This document shows, piece after piece, positions 16,277-25,321 of a stretch of 64,000 nucleotides of DNA. The stretch spans positions 62,001 to 126,000 of the forward strand of contig JBBQJV010000001.1 in assembly GCA_038326205.1 (NCBI GenBank), written 5' to 3'. The first letter of the stretch is position 1, and every line of letters begins with the position of its first letter. The stretch is from UBA7672 sp038326205 (GTDB taxonomy: Bacteria; Pseudomonadota; Alphaproteobacteria; Caulobacterales; Hyphomonadaceae). The notes beneath the pieces are model-generated. The model ran no database searches and was not told where the DNA came from. It saw only the letters and a program-made list of their open reading frames with translations. Position numbers and translations under genes: made by a program.

Positions 16277-17221
16277 ATGTCGCTGCGCATCGCTGTCCAG
16301 ATGGACCCGCTGGAGGACGTAAACCCGGCCGGCGACACGTCATTCATGATGATCGAAGAGGCACAACGCCGGGGTTATGCCGTGTCGGTCTATGGCGTCG
16401 GCGACCTGTCCTATGACAGCGGCGACGTGTTCGCGTGGGCGCGGCCGGCGAAAGTTTTTATCGACAGGACGCCGCATGCGGAGATCGGCGCCGCGGTACG
16501 TCTCGACCTGCGTCGGGATATAGATGTCGTGTTGATGCGGCAGGATCCGCCGTTTCACATGGGCTACATCACGGCAGCGCATCTGCTTGAGCTGGTGAGC
16601 GGCGATACGCTGGTCGTGAACGATGCTGCTGGCGTGCGATCGTCACCGGAAAAAGTCCTGCCCCTGATGTTCCCCGACCTGCAACCGCCGACGCTGATTA
16701 CGCGCGACATCAGGCGCGTTCAGGAATTCCGTGCCAAGCATGGCGACATCGTGCTGAAGCCGCTGCACGGGCATGGCGGTTCGGGCGTCCTGAAAATGGG
16801 CCGCGACGATGGCAATCTCGAAGCGGTGGTGGACCTGTTCAACAAGATGGTCCCCGAGCCATTCATCGCGCAGGCTTTTCTTCCGGCGGTAGCTGAGGGC
16901 GACAAGCGCATCCTCATCGTTGACGGAACGCCCGTCGGTGCGATCAATCGGCTACCGCCCGCCGGCGCCATCCGCTCCAACCTTGTTGTCGGCGGTAAGG
17001 CGGAGGCGACCGAGCTTTCTTCGCGTGAACGTGAAATCTGTGCGCGCATTGGCCCCGAACTGAAAAAGCGGGGGCTGATCTTTGTTGGAATTGACGTGAT
17101 CGGCGGCATGATGACCGAGATCAACGTAACCTCGCCGACAGGCGCCCGTGCGCTGAAAAAGCTGTCAGGCGTCGATGCAGTCGCAGCGATGTGGGATGCG
17201 GTCGAGAAAAAACTCAGCTGA
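16277..17221 (+). CDS. gshB: Glutathione synthase
   Basis: 314 residues, normal length. It joins gamma-glutamylcysteine and glycine with ATP. Landmarks: IAVQMDPLEDVNPAGDTSF at the start, VLMRQDPPFHMGYI, NDAAGVRSSPEK, the ATP-grasp lid region VLKPLHGHGGSGVLKM, IDGTPV-like IVDGTPVGAINRLPPAGAIR, and IGGMMTEINVTSPTG with the metal-binding Glu and Asn. The upstream gene order rsmI-yraN-BON-gshB is common in the class. Confidence 0.97.
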   Translation: MSLRIAVQMDPLEDVNPAGDTSFMMIEEAQRRGYAVSVYGVGDLSYDSGDVFAWARPAKVFIDRTPHAEIGAAVRLDLRRDIDVVLMRQDPPFHMGYITAAHLLELVSGDTLVVNDAAGVRSSPEKVLPLMFPDLQPPTLITRDIRRVQEFRAKHGDIVLKPLHGHGGSGVLKMGRDDGNLEAVVDLFNKMVPEPFIAQAFLPAVAEGDKRILIVDGTPVGAINRLPPAGAIRSNLVVGGKAEATELSSREREICARIGPELKKRGLIFVGIDVIGGMMTEINVTSPTGARALKKLSGVDAVAAMWDAVEKKLS

Positions 17222-17226
17222 ACCAG

Positions 17227-17631
17227 CTACTTGCAGCCGCAGCCATGACCACCGCCGCCCCTGCCTTTGCCGCCACCACCGAACGAAATGGCCGTAGCGC
17301 TGGCATAGGCGAACGCTGTCGCGCTGGCGCGTGCGCCAGCTGAAGCGTTGGAGATCACAACCACACGGCCGCCGCCGCCGGCGCCGCCATTGATGTCGAT
17401 GCCGACCCCGCCTGTGCCAAAATCGGACGGCAGGACGATGGGAGAAGGGCCCATCTTGATGGGGGTGGGGGCGAGAGAAGGGGGGGAGGGGGGAGGCGGC
17501 GGCATGCGCAGCGGGGGCGGGGCCTTCGCCGTTACGTGTAAGGGCTTCTTGCGGCCATCAGCAAAAGCCGGGGCGGCGAGAGTTCCGCCGAGCACGACAG
17601 CTGCGGCGAGGATGCGAACAAGCTTGATCAT
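17227..17631 (-). CDS. Small exported protein with Pro-, Ala/Ser- and Gly-rich segments
   Basis: 134 residues. A standard signal peptide (cleavage near APAFA-DG) is followed by a basic stretch, a Pro-rich run, a Gly-rich segment and then NASAGARASATAFAYASATA, in which A-S-A-T/Y units repeat. It ends in a Gly-rich tail with GHGCGCK. No conserved domain is visible. The composition suggests an unstructured or surface-associated protein; the Cys-Gly-Cys end could bind metal or be modified, but this is speculation. Five bp separate its stop from that of the convergent gshB. Confidence 0.6.
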   Translation of the reverse strand: MIKLVRILAAAVVLGGTLAAPAFADGRKKPLHVTAKAPPPLRMPPPPPSPPSLAPTPIKMGPSPIVLPSDFGTGGVGIDINGGAGGGGRVVVISNASAGARASATAFAYASATAISFGGGGKGRGGGGHGCGCK

Positions 17632-17690
17632 TGCAGCTCCGATGCAGCCTCCGTGCCGCCTGGCAAGGTTTTGTTAACCATCCTGGCGCC

Positions 17691-17984
17691 TCAGAAATCG
17701 ACCGCCAGTCCTTTCTTCTCCCAGTCGCCGTAGCGGGTGGGTTCTTCGCCTTCCCGGCGGCCGTTGATCTCGGCGGGAAGGGCTGCGACCGGCGCGGCCT
17801 GGCGTCGCGCCTCTGCCTCCAGCAGCGCGCGCATAGCCTCAGCGCTCAGCGTTTTTCCGGGGGCGGCGCCGGGAATAAGGTCCACGGCTCGGGCGTTTTC
17901 AAACTCAGCGCCCTTCGGTGAGGCCTCCGGGGAAGGGTCCTCCGGGACACGCTCTTGATCCAACTGTGGGTTTTCATCACTCAT
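17691..17984 (-). CDS. DUF1674 protein, succinate dehydrogenase assembly factor 4-like
   Basis: 97 residues. The last ~28 residues carry the DUF1674 signature ending EPTRYGDWEKKGLAVDF, shared with mitochondrial Sdh8/SDHAF4, which helps mature flavinylated succinate dehydrogenase subunit A. The rest is acidic and Ala/Pro-rich. The longer frame to 18086 would overlap the divergent htpX start, so ATG 17984 (MSDENPQ) is preferred. In related genomes this gene usually lies next to htpX, as here. Confidence 0.85.
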   Translation of the reverse strand: MSDENPQLDQERVPEDPSPEASPKGAEFENARAVDLIPGAAPGKTLSAEAMRALLEAEARRQAAPVAALPAEINGRREGEEPTRYGDWEKKGLAVDF

Positions 17985-18085
17985 GGCCACCACGTTCACC
18001 AATTTTTTCCAGTTTGGAAAGGAAGCTTTCACCATAATGGCCAACCTTCCCGTACTGGAGGGTCCATTCGCGTGAGAGAGCTTCA

Positions 18086-18913
18086 ATGAGCTATTTCAAA
18101 GCTGCCGGACTGATGCTGCTGATCCATCTCGCCTTTGCGGGATTGGGATGGTGGATTGCTGGACGAGAGGGCGCCCTGTTCGGGACTGTGCTTGCGCTGT
18201 CCTTTCATCTCGGCGTCTTCTGGTACGCCGAGAAGATCGTGCTCAAGCTCCATAATGCACGCGAAGTCGGCTCCGACGACGCCTCGCCCATGATCCGCGC
18301 CTTTGTGGCGGACTGCGACCGCCTCGCCATGCGGGCCAACATGCCGCGCCCACGCACCTACATCATCGATGCCTTCCAGCCCAACGCCTTTGTGGCCGGA
18401 CGCGACACCAATCACGCCTCGATCGCCGTCACTGATGGGCTGCTCAAGACGCTCTCGCGCGCCGAGGTTTCGGCCGTGGTCGCTCACGAGCTGGCGCACG
18501 TGAAGCGCGGCGATGCACTCGCCATGGGCATCTGTTCGGCGCTCGCCGTCGTGTTGACGACAATTCTCGGCTCGCTGGCCTATCCGATCGGCCTGCGCAA
18601 ACCGGTCTCGAAGGTCGTTTCGGGCCTCGTCGCCCGCATCGGCCAGAGCCACCACCGCGAATACGCCGCCGACAAGCACGCCGGCGAAATCTGCGGCGCT
18701 CCGGTCAACCTCGCCAACGCGCTGCTGAAGCTCGAGCGTCATACCGCCTCGCTGCTCAACCCGCTGGCCGAGCGTTCGCCGGCCACCGCCCACATGTTCG
18801 TCATCGACCCGCTGCACGGCCCGCGTCGTGGCCCGTCAGCGACACACCCGCCGACCGAACGCCGTATCGCCCGCCTGCACCGCCAGGCCGCCGAGATGGA
18901 AGGCCGGGAGTAA
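18086..18913 (+). CDS. htpX: M48 membrane metalloprotease HtpX
   Basis: 275 residues. HtpX is a zinc protease of the inner membrane that degrades damaged membrane proteins. Two hydrophobic segments lie at the N-terminus (LMLLIHLAFAGLGWWIAG and LFGTVLALSFHLGVFWYA), then AFQPNAFVAGRD and the zinc motif AHELAH (His134, Glu135, His138), two more hydrophobic segments, and the third ligand in REYAADKHAGE (Glu192). The C-terminal region is short but complete (ATHPPTERRIARL). It is divergent from the DUF1674 gene. Confidence 0.95.
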   Translation: MSYFKAAGLMLLIHLAFAGLGWWIAGREGALFGTVLALSFHLGVFWYAEKIVLKLHNAREVGSDDASPMIRAFVADCDRLAMRANMPRPRTYIIDAFQPNAFVAGRDTNHASIAVTDGLLKTLSRAEVSAVVAHELAHVKRGDALAMGICSALAVVLTTILGSLAYPIGLRKPVSKVVSGLVARIGQSHHREYAADKHAGEICGAPVNLANALLKLERHTASLLNPLAERSPATAHMFVIDPLHGPRRGPSATHPPTERRIARLHRQAAEMEGRE

Positions 18914-19044
18914 GGGATAGCCCCAGCTTGAAACCAACAGGACGCGTGCTCCCAAAAGGAGCGCGCGTTTCAACGTGTTTCCACCTTGCGCAGTGTCGCG
19001 CCGGGAATATCCTCGATGCGGGATCAGTTTCGGGGGGGGAAGGC

Positions 19045-21026
19045 GTGCAGTTCAGCTGCACCTTCGCTTAGTGTCTTTTCGCGGCCAGCGTCGGCGCCTT
19101 CGCACCGATGGCGCTGGCAAAGCCACCAGCGGAGGCGTTTGGCGAGCCCGCAGTGCGCATCGCTACCCTGTCGACCGACGGCAAGAATGTCGCTTCGGTA
19201 TGGTCGGCAAAGGATGGCGAGGTCCTTGTCTTCACGAGCATCGAGACGGGAAAGTCTCGCGCCCTTGCCAACATGACGTCGGTGAAGCCGCGCAGCTTGA
19301 GATTTGTCACGCCTGACTATGTCGTTCTGGTCGTCTCGCAGACGCGTCGAGCGGGCTGGGCCGGAGAAAAAAGTTCCAACACTCGACGGCCTCCGCGTTC
19401 AATCTCAAGGCCGGGAGTTTTGTGGAACTGCAGCGTTCCACGCCCGGTCTCGTCAAGCAGGGTGGGATGGGACGCGCACGCCGTGTCAGTCCGGACGGCG
19501 TCCATGTCTATATGCCAGCGTGGGTCCAGCGCGATAACAAGAATCCAACCTACGCATGGTTTCGGGTCAATGTTTCGGGTCAATCTTGCAACCGCCGCCG
19601 CCTCAACGGTCGACAATGGCTGGGGCTCCACATCGACGATCGACTGGATCGTTGGGCCGTCGGGTGAAGCCCGGATGCGCGAGGAGTTTTTCGAAAATTC
19701 GGGCAAGCACACCTTCCTGCGGCTCAACGGCACGAGTTGGGAGGCGGTGATGTCCGAGAATTCAGGCGACATCACAACTGAGTTGGTCGGCGTTCGCGCC
19801 GCAGACCGGGCGCCATTTGCGGACGCGTACAGTGATGAGGGCGTGCTGTCGCTCTATGCGCTTGAGCCTGGCTCAACAACGATGACGCCTGTGCTTGCGC
19901 GTGACGATGTCGATATCAAAGGGCTAGTCTCCAACGCCAATCGCGTCGTCTACGGCGTTCGCTATTCGGGGATGAGGCCCAGCTATGGAACGTTCGATCC
20001 CGCGCTCGACGCCTCCGTGCGCAAGTTGCAGAAGGCGCTTTCAGGCACGGCAAGCCATTTGATTGAGTGGTCGGCCGGCCGGTCATAAAGGATGTTCTAC
20101 TGGGAGGGCGGCGCGAACTCCGCAGAGTATTCCATCTTCGATCGCACGACCGGGTCACTGCAATCGCTGATGGGTGTGCGGATGGCGATAACCGATGACG
20201 CCGTCGCGGACGTCGAGCTGTTCGACTACAAGGCGCGCGATGGCCTGAACATTCCCTCGCTCATTACCTGGCCCGTTGGCGTTGCGTGTGCCGATCGCAA
20301 AAATCTGCCTCTGATTGTCATGCCGCATGGCGGACCTGCAAGCCATGACACGCTAGGTTAGGACGGCATGGCGCAGTATTTCGCGAACGAAGGCTATGCC
20401 GTGCTGCAGCCGAACTTCCGTGGCTCATCGGGCCTTGGGCTCGCGTTCGAGCAGGCCGGTCATGGACAGTGGGGCCGCAAGATACAGGACGACATCAGCG
20501 ATGGCGTTGCCCGGATGGCGACTGAGGATTCGGTGAATGCAAAGCGTGTCTGCATTGTCGGCTGGAGTTATGACGGCTATGACGCGCTTGCTGGCGTGTC
20601 TGATCCTCGGGACATGCTTGACTGGGAGTATCGCTTTGGCTCCAAAGATCCTCGCTATCGTTATTGGGTGGATGTGATCAGCGATCCTGCGAAGGACGGC
20701 GCTGCAATCGACACGGTGTCGCCGTCGAGGCTTGCGGCACGGTTCATGGCGCCTGTGCTGCTGATCCATGGGAATGACGACACGACCGTTCCGGCGTCGC
20801 AGAGCAGCAAGATGGGGATGCACTGAAAGCGGCGGGCAAGGAAGTGACGTTCCAGCGGATCGTCGGCGACGATCACGATCACGATCACGATCACGATCAC
20901 GATCTCAGCCTCAGCCTCAGCCTCAGCCGGAATCGCCGGACCGTGTTCGAAGCCTTGTCGACCTTCGTCGCCGCCAACATGCCGCCGGGCCGATTGAGCA
21001 AGTCCAAGTCAGCGGAGAGCTACTGA
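19045..21026 (+). pseudogene. S9 prolyl-oligopeptidase family peptidase, heavily degraded
   Basis: Remnant of a secreted serine peptidase (dipeptidyl/acylaminoacyl-peptidase type). From GTG 19045 the frame reads a signal peptide interrupted by TAG at 19069. The propeller domain then has a frameshift near the A-run 19367-19372 and a second one caused by a 13-bp tandem duplication (19559-19584). TAA at 20086 and TAG at 20359 (apparently in place of a Tyr codon in LGYDG) follow in the original frame. The nucleophile loop reads GWSYDGYDAL instead of GxSYGGY, and around 20590 a stretch usually present before VSDPRDMLDWE is missing. A one-base loss near 20818 shifts the end. The Asp (LLIHGNDD) and His (VGDDH) regions remain. 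It is clearly non-functional. Confidence 0.9.
20871..20927 (+). repeat. Hexanucleotide tandem repeats inside the S9 pseudogene
   Basis: Five copies of GATCAC (20871-20900) are followed, after GAT, by four copies of CTCAGC (20904-20927). They encode alternating His-Asp and then Leu-Ser next to the former catalytic His of VGDDH. Intact relatives carry a single short HDLS at this place, so the repeats look like slippage expansions in an unselected gene. The unit is six bases, so the reading frame is not changed by them. Confidence 0.85.
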
Positions 21027-22621
21027 ACCATGCCTGCTGCGAAAAGGTCGCGCGCGGCGGGATAGTCGGGCTTGCCGTTGGGCGCGCGGGGAACAGCGGC
21101 GAGAATGCGGATGCGGCGCGGCGCTTTGTAATGGCTGAGGCGGCTGCGCACGTGGTCTATGAGGTCTTCGGGGGTCGCCTGCGCGCCGGGTTCGAGCGAG
21201 ACGACGGCGGCGATCGATTGGCCGAAGCGTTCGTCGGGCAGGCCGAACACCAGCGCATCGACCACCTTTGCGTGTGACTTCAGGCTCTCTTCGACTTCCT
21301 CGGGATAGATTTTTTCACCGCCTGAATTGATGCAGTGACTGCCTCGGCCGAGCAGGCGAATGCGGCCGTCGGCTTCGACGGTGGCGTGGTCGCCCGAGAT
21401 GAGATGGCGGACGCCGTTGATCTCGACATATGTGCGCGCGGTCTTTTCCGCGTCCTTGTAATAGCCGAGCGGGAGGTTGCCCCACTTCGCGACGAGCCCA
21501 ACTTCACCCGATCCGGGGGTCACCGGCGTGTAGTCGCTGGCGCGCACGACGATGGTGTTGGGGGCGTCGAACTTGGCGTCCTCCGGCTTGATGTCGCGCG
21601 TGGTGATCGACGCGCCAAGGCCCGTGGCTTCGGATGCGCCGAAGCTGTCGAACAGGGCGACGTCGGGCATGAATTCGAACAAGCCCTGTTTGATCTCGGG
21701 GCTCCACATCATGCCGCTTGAGGTGATGGTGCGCATGGCGCTAACATCATAGCGCGAGGGTTCAGCGCGAAGCGCATCAAGAAGCGGCTTGGCGAACGCG
21801 TCGCCGACAATCGCCATGCCGCCGGTGGCGTGGCGCGTCATTGCGTCGAGCGCGACGGGCGCGTCGAACCGCATCGAACGGGTCAGCACTATGGGCGCGC
21901 CTTTCGACATCGCGCCGAAGCCGGTGAACATTCCGGTGCCGTGCATCAGGGGCGGGGCGACATAGACTGGCGCGCGGCCTTCGCCACTTCGCACCTGCGC
22001 CTGCAGCGCTTCCAGTGTGGCTGGTGGGTCCATGCCCAGCGCGGGTGCGCGGCCGGGACCGAGCACCTCCCACCAGACATGGCTCGGCCACATAACGCCC
22101 TTGGGCATGCCGGTGGTGCCGCCCGTGTAGAGCAGGAAGAGATCATCGGGTGAGCGCTGAATGTCGAGCTTCGAGCCGTCGCCGCTCGCGAGATCATCGA
22201 GGAAATCAAAACCGTCGAGGCGGGCGCCTGCGCTGAGCCACAGCTTGACGCCGGGCAGGCGAGGGCGAATGGCGCGCACGTTGTCGGCAAAGTCTGCGTC
22301 GAACGCGACGACCTCGGCATCGCAATTGTCGAGCAGGTAGGCGAGTTCGTCCGGGCCGTAGCGGTAGTTGACGTTGACGGGCGCGAGGCGGGCTTTCATC
22401 GCGGCGACGAACACCGTCGGATAGGCGAGGCCGTTGCGCATGTATTCCGCAACCTTGGCGCCGGGCTTCAGTCCAGCTGAGATGAAGGCACGTGCGAGCG
22501 TGTTGGTTGCTGCGGTGAATTGAGACCAATTGAGTGTCGCGTCATCGCAGTAAATGGCGGGGTCGTCTGGTTGGACGGCATCGGCAACTGCGTCGAAGAC
22601 ATCACCGTATCCGAAGGCCAT
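21020..22621 (-). CDS. Acyl-CoA synthetase (AMP-binding, FadD-like)
   Basis: 533 residues. It activates a carboxylic acid as an acyl-adenylate and transfers it to CoA. Motifs: the phosphate-binding loop FLLYTGGTTGMPKGVMWPSH (20 residues, near 160-180), PPLMHGTGMF, DSFGASEATG, the hinge region YKDAEKTARTY ... HLISGDHATVEADG, and the catalytic lysine region PRAPNGKPDYPAARDL. The MHGTG and GASE stretches resemble fatty-acid/steroid-type FadD enzymes, but the substrate is not assignable. The 3' end overlaps the pseudogene end by 7 bp. Confidence 0.9.
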   Translation of the reverse strand: MAFGYGDVFDAVADAVQPDDPAIYCDDATLNWSQFTAATNTLARAFISAGLKPGAKVAEYMRNGLAYPTVFVAAMKARLAPVNVNYRYGPDELAYLLDNCDAEVVAFDADFADNVRAIRPRLPGVKLWLSAGARLDGFDFLDDLASGDGSKLDIQRSPDDLFLLYTGGTTGMPKGVMWPSHVWWEVLGPGRAPALGMDPPATLEALQAQVRSGEGRAPVYVAPPLMHGTGMFTGFGAMSKGAPIVLTRSMRFDAPVALDAMTRHATGGMAIVGDAFAKPLLDALRAEPSRYDVSAMRTITSSGMMWSPEIKQGLFEFMPDVALFDSFGASEATGLGASITTRDIKPEDAKFDAPNTIVVRASDYTPVTPGSGEVGLVAKWGNLPLGYYKDAEKTARTYVEINGVRHLISGDHATVEADGRIRLLGRGSHCINSGGEKIYPEEVEESLKSHAKVVDALVFGLPDERFGQSIAAVVSLEPGAQATPEDLIDHVRSRLSHYKAPRRIRILAAVPRAPNGKPDYPAARDLFAAGMVQ

Positions 22622-22654
22622 GCGCGTTCTCTGATTGCTATGCTCTGGAGCAGC

Positions 22655-22777
22655 CTAGAGCACGATCAGGCTCGGTGGAAACGGCAGCGCAGCGGCACGC
22701 GCTCTAGATTCTTAGTTGAGGGTCGGATTCACGTCTTCGGTGCAACGCCGTTGGCGATTCCGCCTCAGCCGATCCGG
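22655..22777 (+). repeat. Dispersed intergenic repeat, copy 1 (~123 bp)
   Basis: It begins CTAGAGC, has GCGCTCTAG about 53 bp further on (an inner inverted repeat), then GGATTCACG, and ends CCTCAGCCGATCCG. The reverse complement of 29698-29819 matches it along the full length. It sits in the gap between the acyl-CoA synthetase and thpR genes. This form of repeat, bounded by CTAGAGC, occurs widely between genes in alphaproteobacteria (general knowledge; no search was done). Confidence 0.75.
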
Positions 22778-22839
22778 CCATCAGCAAATTCGGGGGCGGC
22801 ATCCGGCGCCGTAGCGGCAGCCGCCGCCGATCTCCATCA

Positions 22840-23394
22840 TCAACCGGTGAGGGGATAGACCGCCTCCTCGACATAATGGCTGCCCGCTTTCGTAGAGCGG
22901 GATGAGTACATGCAAAAGTGATCGACCCAGAATGGCTCGGTGCGGAAGTCGGCGGTGTCTTGCAGGTATTTGGCCACTTCGTAGTCCAGCGTGCCGCCGA
23001 GATAGGCGAGCGTGACGTGGGGCTTGTATTTCCTGCCAGTGTTTGGGCTGCTCAGGGGTGAGAGACCCGCATTGCGCACGGCGCTTTCACACGATGAGGC
23101 AAGGCGGGAGAGGTCAGGCGGTCCCTCGACGCCGGCCCAAAGCGCCGTTGGCGCCCTGCCGCCGAAACTGCCCGCGCCGCTTAGACTGATTTCAAACGGG
23201 GCGGCGACGATGCGGCCGACCTCAAGATCGATGTCGCGAGCCGTTTCCTCATTGACCTCGCCAATGAAGCAGAGCGTGAGATGATAGTGCTCCGACCGCC
23301 GCCAGGATGCGCCCGGCACGTTGGTCTCCAGCGCTGACAGGCGCACCGTGATGGCTGGCGGGACCGGAATGGCAAGGAAGAGACGCAGGCTCAT
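22840..23394 (-). CDS. thpR: RNA 2',3'-cyclic phosphodiesterase ThpR
   Basis: 184 residues of the 2H phosphoesterase family. The two His-x-Thr-x motifs are HLTL (His38) and HVTL (His126), with SLRLFLAIPVP at the start and FCMYSSRS near the end, as in ThpR/LigT. The enzyme opens 2',3'-cyclic phosphates on RNA; in vivo targets are uncertain. Length is normal. It stands alone; a dispersed repeat lies just beyond its stop. Confidence 0.92.
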   Translation of the reverse strand: MSLRLFLAIPVPPAITVRLSALETNVPGASWRRSEHYHLTLCFIGEVNEETARDIDLEVGRIVAAPFEISLSGAGSFGGRAPTALWAGVEGPPDLSRLASSCESAVRNAGLSPLSSPNTGRKYKPHVTLAYLGGTLDYEVAKYLQDTADFRTEPFWVDHFCMYSSRSTKAGSHYVEEAVYPLTG

Positions 23395-23695
23395 GGTTCA
23401 AGACTATATCGCCAGCCGCCACCGCCAATCGCGATGGGCGCCGATCGGGAAGGCGAGAATGCCGCCTCGTCTTGAGCAAGTGCATGGAATTCCTAGCGTA
23501 ACCTTGCTTACACCGACAGTTAGGCAAAAATGGCGTGGTTACTGAAGTCTTACGGTGATCACGAACGCGCAATTCACTCTCAATTGGAGGCGCAGGGCAG
23601 CCGGATTTGCTTGCAAAAGGGGGCTCTGATCCCCATTATTCAGAACTAATTGGCGGGAACCCCTCGCCGCTCAGAGAAGGTTGAAACAACAAGCC
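23395..23695. other. Intergenic region upstream of the BAX-inhibitor-like gene
   Basis: About 300 bp with no credible gene. It should hold the promoters of thpR (leftwards) and the BI-1-like gene (rightwards). AGAAGG near 23670-23677 may serve as the ribosome site for ATG 23696. I cannot assign clear -35/-10 boxes. Confidence 0.4.
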
Positions 23696-24481
23696 ATGGC
23701 TGACCTCCGCTATGCCCAGCCGCGCTCCGGCGCGCAAACGGGCGACATGTCTCTGGACGCTGGCCTCCGTAAGTTCATGCTGGGCGTCTATAACAAGCTC
23801 TCGCTCGGTATCGCGCTCGCTGGTGCGATGGCGTTTGCCACGTTGCTTCCGGCCGTGGGCGAGTTGGTGTTCAACACGCCGCTTTATTACGTCGTGCAGT
23901 GGGGCCCGATCGTCCTGCTGCTCGGATCGATGTTCTTCATGAAGAACCCCTCGCCGCTGGCGACCGGCATCATGTACTGGACCATCGTTGTCCTGATGGG
24001 GCTTGGCCTGGGCATCTGGGTGACAGCGGCTCAAGCGGCTTCGTCCGGCATGGAACTTGATCTCGCCACGCGGGGCGGTATCGCGATGGACAACCTGACC
24101 TATCTCACGATCGGGAAGGCCTTCCTCATCACGGCTTCTGCCTTCGGCGCGCTGTCGCTGTTCGGCTACACCACCAAGCGCGACCTGTCGGGCATCGGCT
24201 CGTTCGCGATGATGGCATTGTGGGGGGTGATGGCGATGTCGCTGCTGAACTTCATCCTGCCGCCGAGCTCTATGTTCGAGTGGATCATCATGGGCGCTGT
24301 GTTTGCGCTGTCGGCCGTGCTGATCGCGGTTCAAACGCAGCAGCTGAAAGAGGGCTATTATGCCTTCGGCGGCGATGCGCGCAGCCTCGCTGTGATGACG
24401 AACTGGGGCGCCCTCAACTTCTTCATCTCGTTCATCAACATGTTCCGCATTGTTCTGATGTTCCTCTCCTCGCGCGACTAG
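23696..24481 (+). CDS. BAX inhibitor-1 / YccA family membrane protein
   Basis: 261 residues with about seven transmembrane helices. Typical features: a polar N-terminus ending in DAGLRKFMLGVYNKLSLGIA, a helix pair around 80-110, LFGYTTKRDLSGIGSFAMMAL (split for length: GYTTKRDLSGIGSF), and ALNFFISFINMFRIVLMFLS at the end, followed by an Arg-Asp tail. The family includes Bax inhibitor-1/TMBIM proteins (calcium leak) and YccA, an FtsH-interacting protein. The role here is unproven. A strong hairpin terminator follows the stop. Confidence 0.93.
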   Translation: MADLRYAQPRSGAQTGDMSLDAGLRKFMLGVYNKLSLGIALAGAMAFATLLPAVGELVFNTPLYYVVQWGPIVLLLGSMFFMKNPSPLATGIMYWTIVVLMGLGLGIWVTAAQAASSGMELDLATRGGIAMDNLTYLTIGKAFLITASAFGALSLFGYTTKRDLSGIGSFAMMALWGVMAMSLLNFILPPSSMFEWIIMGAVFALSAVLIAVQTQQLKEGYYAFGGDARSLAVMTNWGALNFFISFINMFRIVLMFLSSRD

Positions 24482-24500
24482 AGGCTGGACCAGACCCAAA

Positions 24501-24540
24501 AAATGAAGCCCCGGACCCCGCGTCCGGGGCTTTTCATTTT
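24501..24540. terminator. Bidirectional Rho-independent terminator
   Basis: GCCCCGGAC, a short CCGC-containing loop and GTCCGGGGC form a strong stem. It is flanked by an A-rich left side and TTTTCATTTT on the right, so it works on both strands. It separates the BI-1-like gene from the convergent DUF2794 gene. Confidence 0.85.
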
Positions 24541-24589
24541 GGCCACTCAACAGCTGTGAATGGGTGGCTGGGGATGGGCTGGGGATGGA

Positions 24590-24937
24590 TCAATCCACGA
24601 CGTCGAAGCGGCGCTTGTCGAAGAATCGCAGCACCGGGGCGAGTTCGTGCCCACGCTTGAGGATCAGTCCGCTGGCATTGGTCAGGCAGTATGCACCCTG
24701 ACGACGGGCCAGCTCCGGCCACTTCTCCACAATCCAGGTTGGCGCGTCGGACGTGCGCTTGTGCATGCAGAAGGCGGCATGGTCCGCAAAAGCGCCGATC
24801 GCATAGTCCCGGCATTCGCCCCCGGCCACGAGTTTCCCGTAAGTCCATAAGATCTGATCGAGCTCGCGGCGGTCGAACCAGATGCGCTTTGCCAAACCGG
24901 AAGACGAGGAAAGTCCGGGCTCAGTCTGTTGCGTCAT
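24590..24937 (-). CDS. DUF2794 family protein
   Basis: 115 residues. It matches the alphaproteobacterial DUF2794 pattern: IWFDRRELDQILWTYGKLVA, then GECRDYAIGAFADHAAFCMH, WPELARRQGAYCLTN and GLILKRGHELAPVLRFF. Function unknown. ATG 24937 (MTQQTEP) is preferred over upstream in-frame starts (24949 and 25006) because the family begins close to the FDRREL block. The protein is cytoplasmic by composition. Downstream of the stop the strand has a short GGCTGGGGATG direct repeat. Confidence 0.8.
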   Translation of the reverse strand: MTQQTEPGLSSSSGLAKRIWFDRRELDQILWTYGKLVAGGECRDYAIGAFADHAAFCMHKRTSDAPTWIVEKWPELARRQGAYCLTNASGLILKRGHELAPVLRFFDKRRFDVVD

Positions 24938-25321
24938 TACGGGTCCCATACAAAGGGTCAGCGCGCCGTCAGGAAAGAAGCTGCAATCATTACCAAGAAT
25001 TCGCAATATCTCCGCTTTTTCCCACTAGCCAACGCAACCGATCCCATACAAGTTAAGGGGGTCGGGCGGATGGTTAAGACGCCGACCTTGGACCCAACAG
25101 CCCCCCAGCCCCCCAGGGTTGCGACTGACGGTTCGCCCGACACCTCACTCCCCTAAAATCAGTGACTTACATCACCCTTCGGGGTCATGTGCGTTGTCGC
25201 GATTCCGTGCTGGTTTCCGTGAATCGCAGGGGTTCTGACGAATCGGTTGGACGATCCTTCACATTCCCCCGGCTTACTCCGCCGGTCCCCGTCCGAGGGT
25301 GAGAAGTCGCAGGATGAGTAG
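24938..25321. other. Intergenic region between DUF2794 and the ABC transporter operon
   Basis: About 380 bp between divergent genes. The open frames here lack start signals and family similarity. There is a C-rich run near 25100-25120 and an A/T-rich part near 24975-25030 that could contain the DUF2794 promoter. The promoter of the Gld-type operon should lie near 25200-25310, but I cannot place its boxes. No RNA motif recognised. Confidence 0.4.

Noticed and set aside
22520..22858. Small plus-strand frame translating through the dispersed repeat
   Set aside because: The peptide comes from repeat copy 1; the same kind of peptide appears from copy 2, showing it is a repeat by-product.
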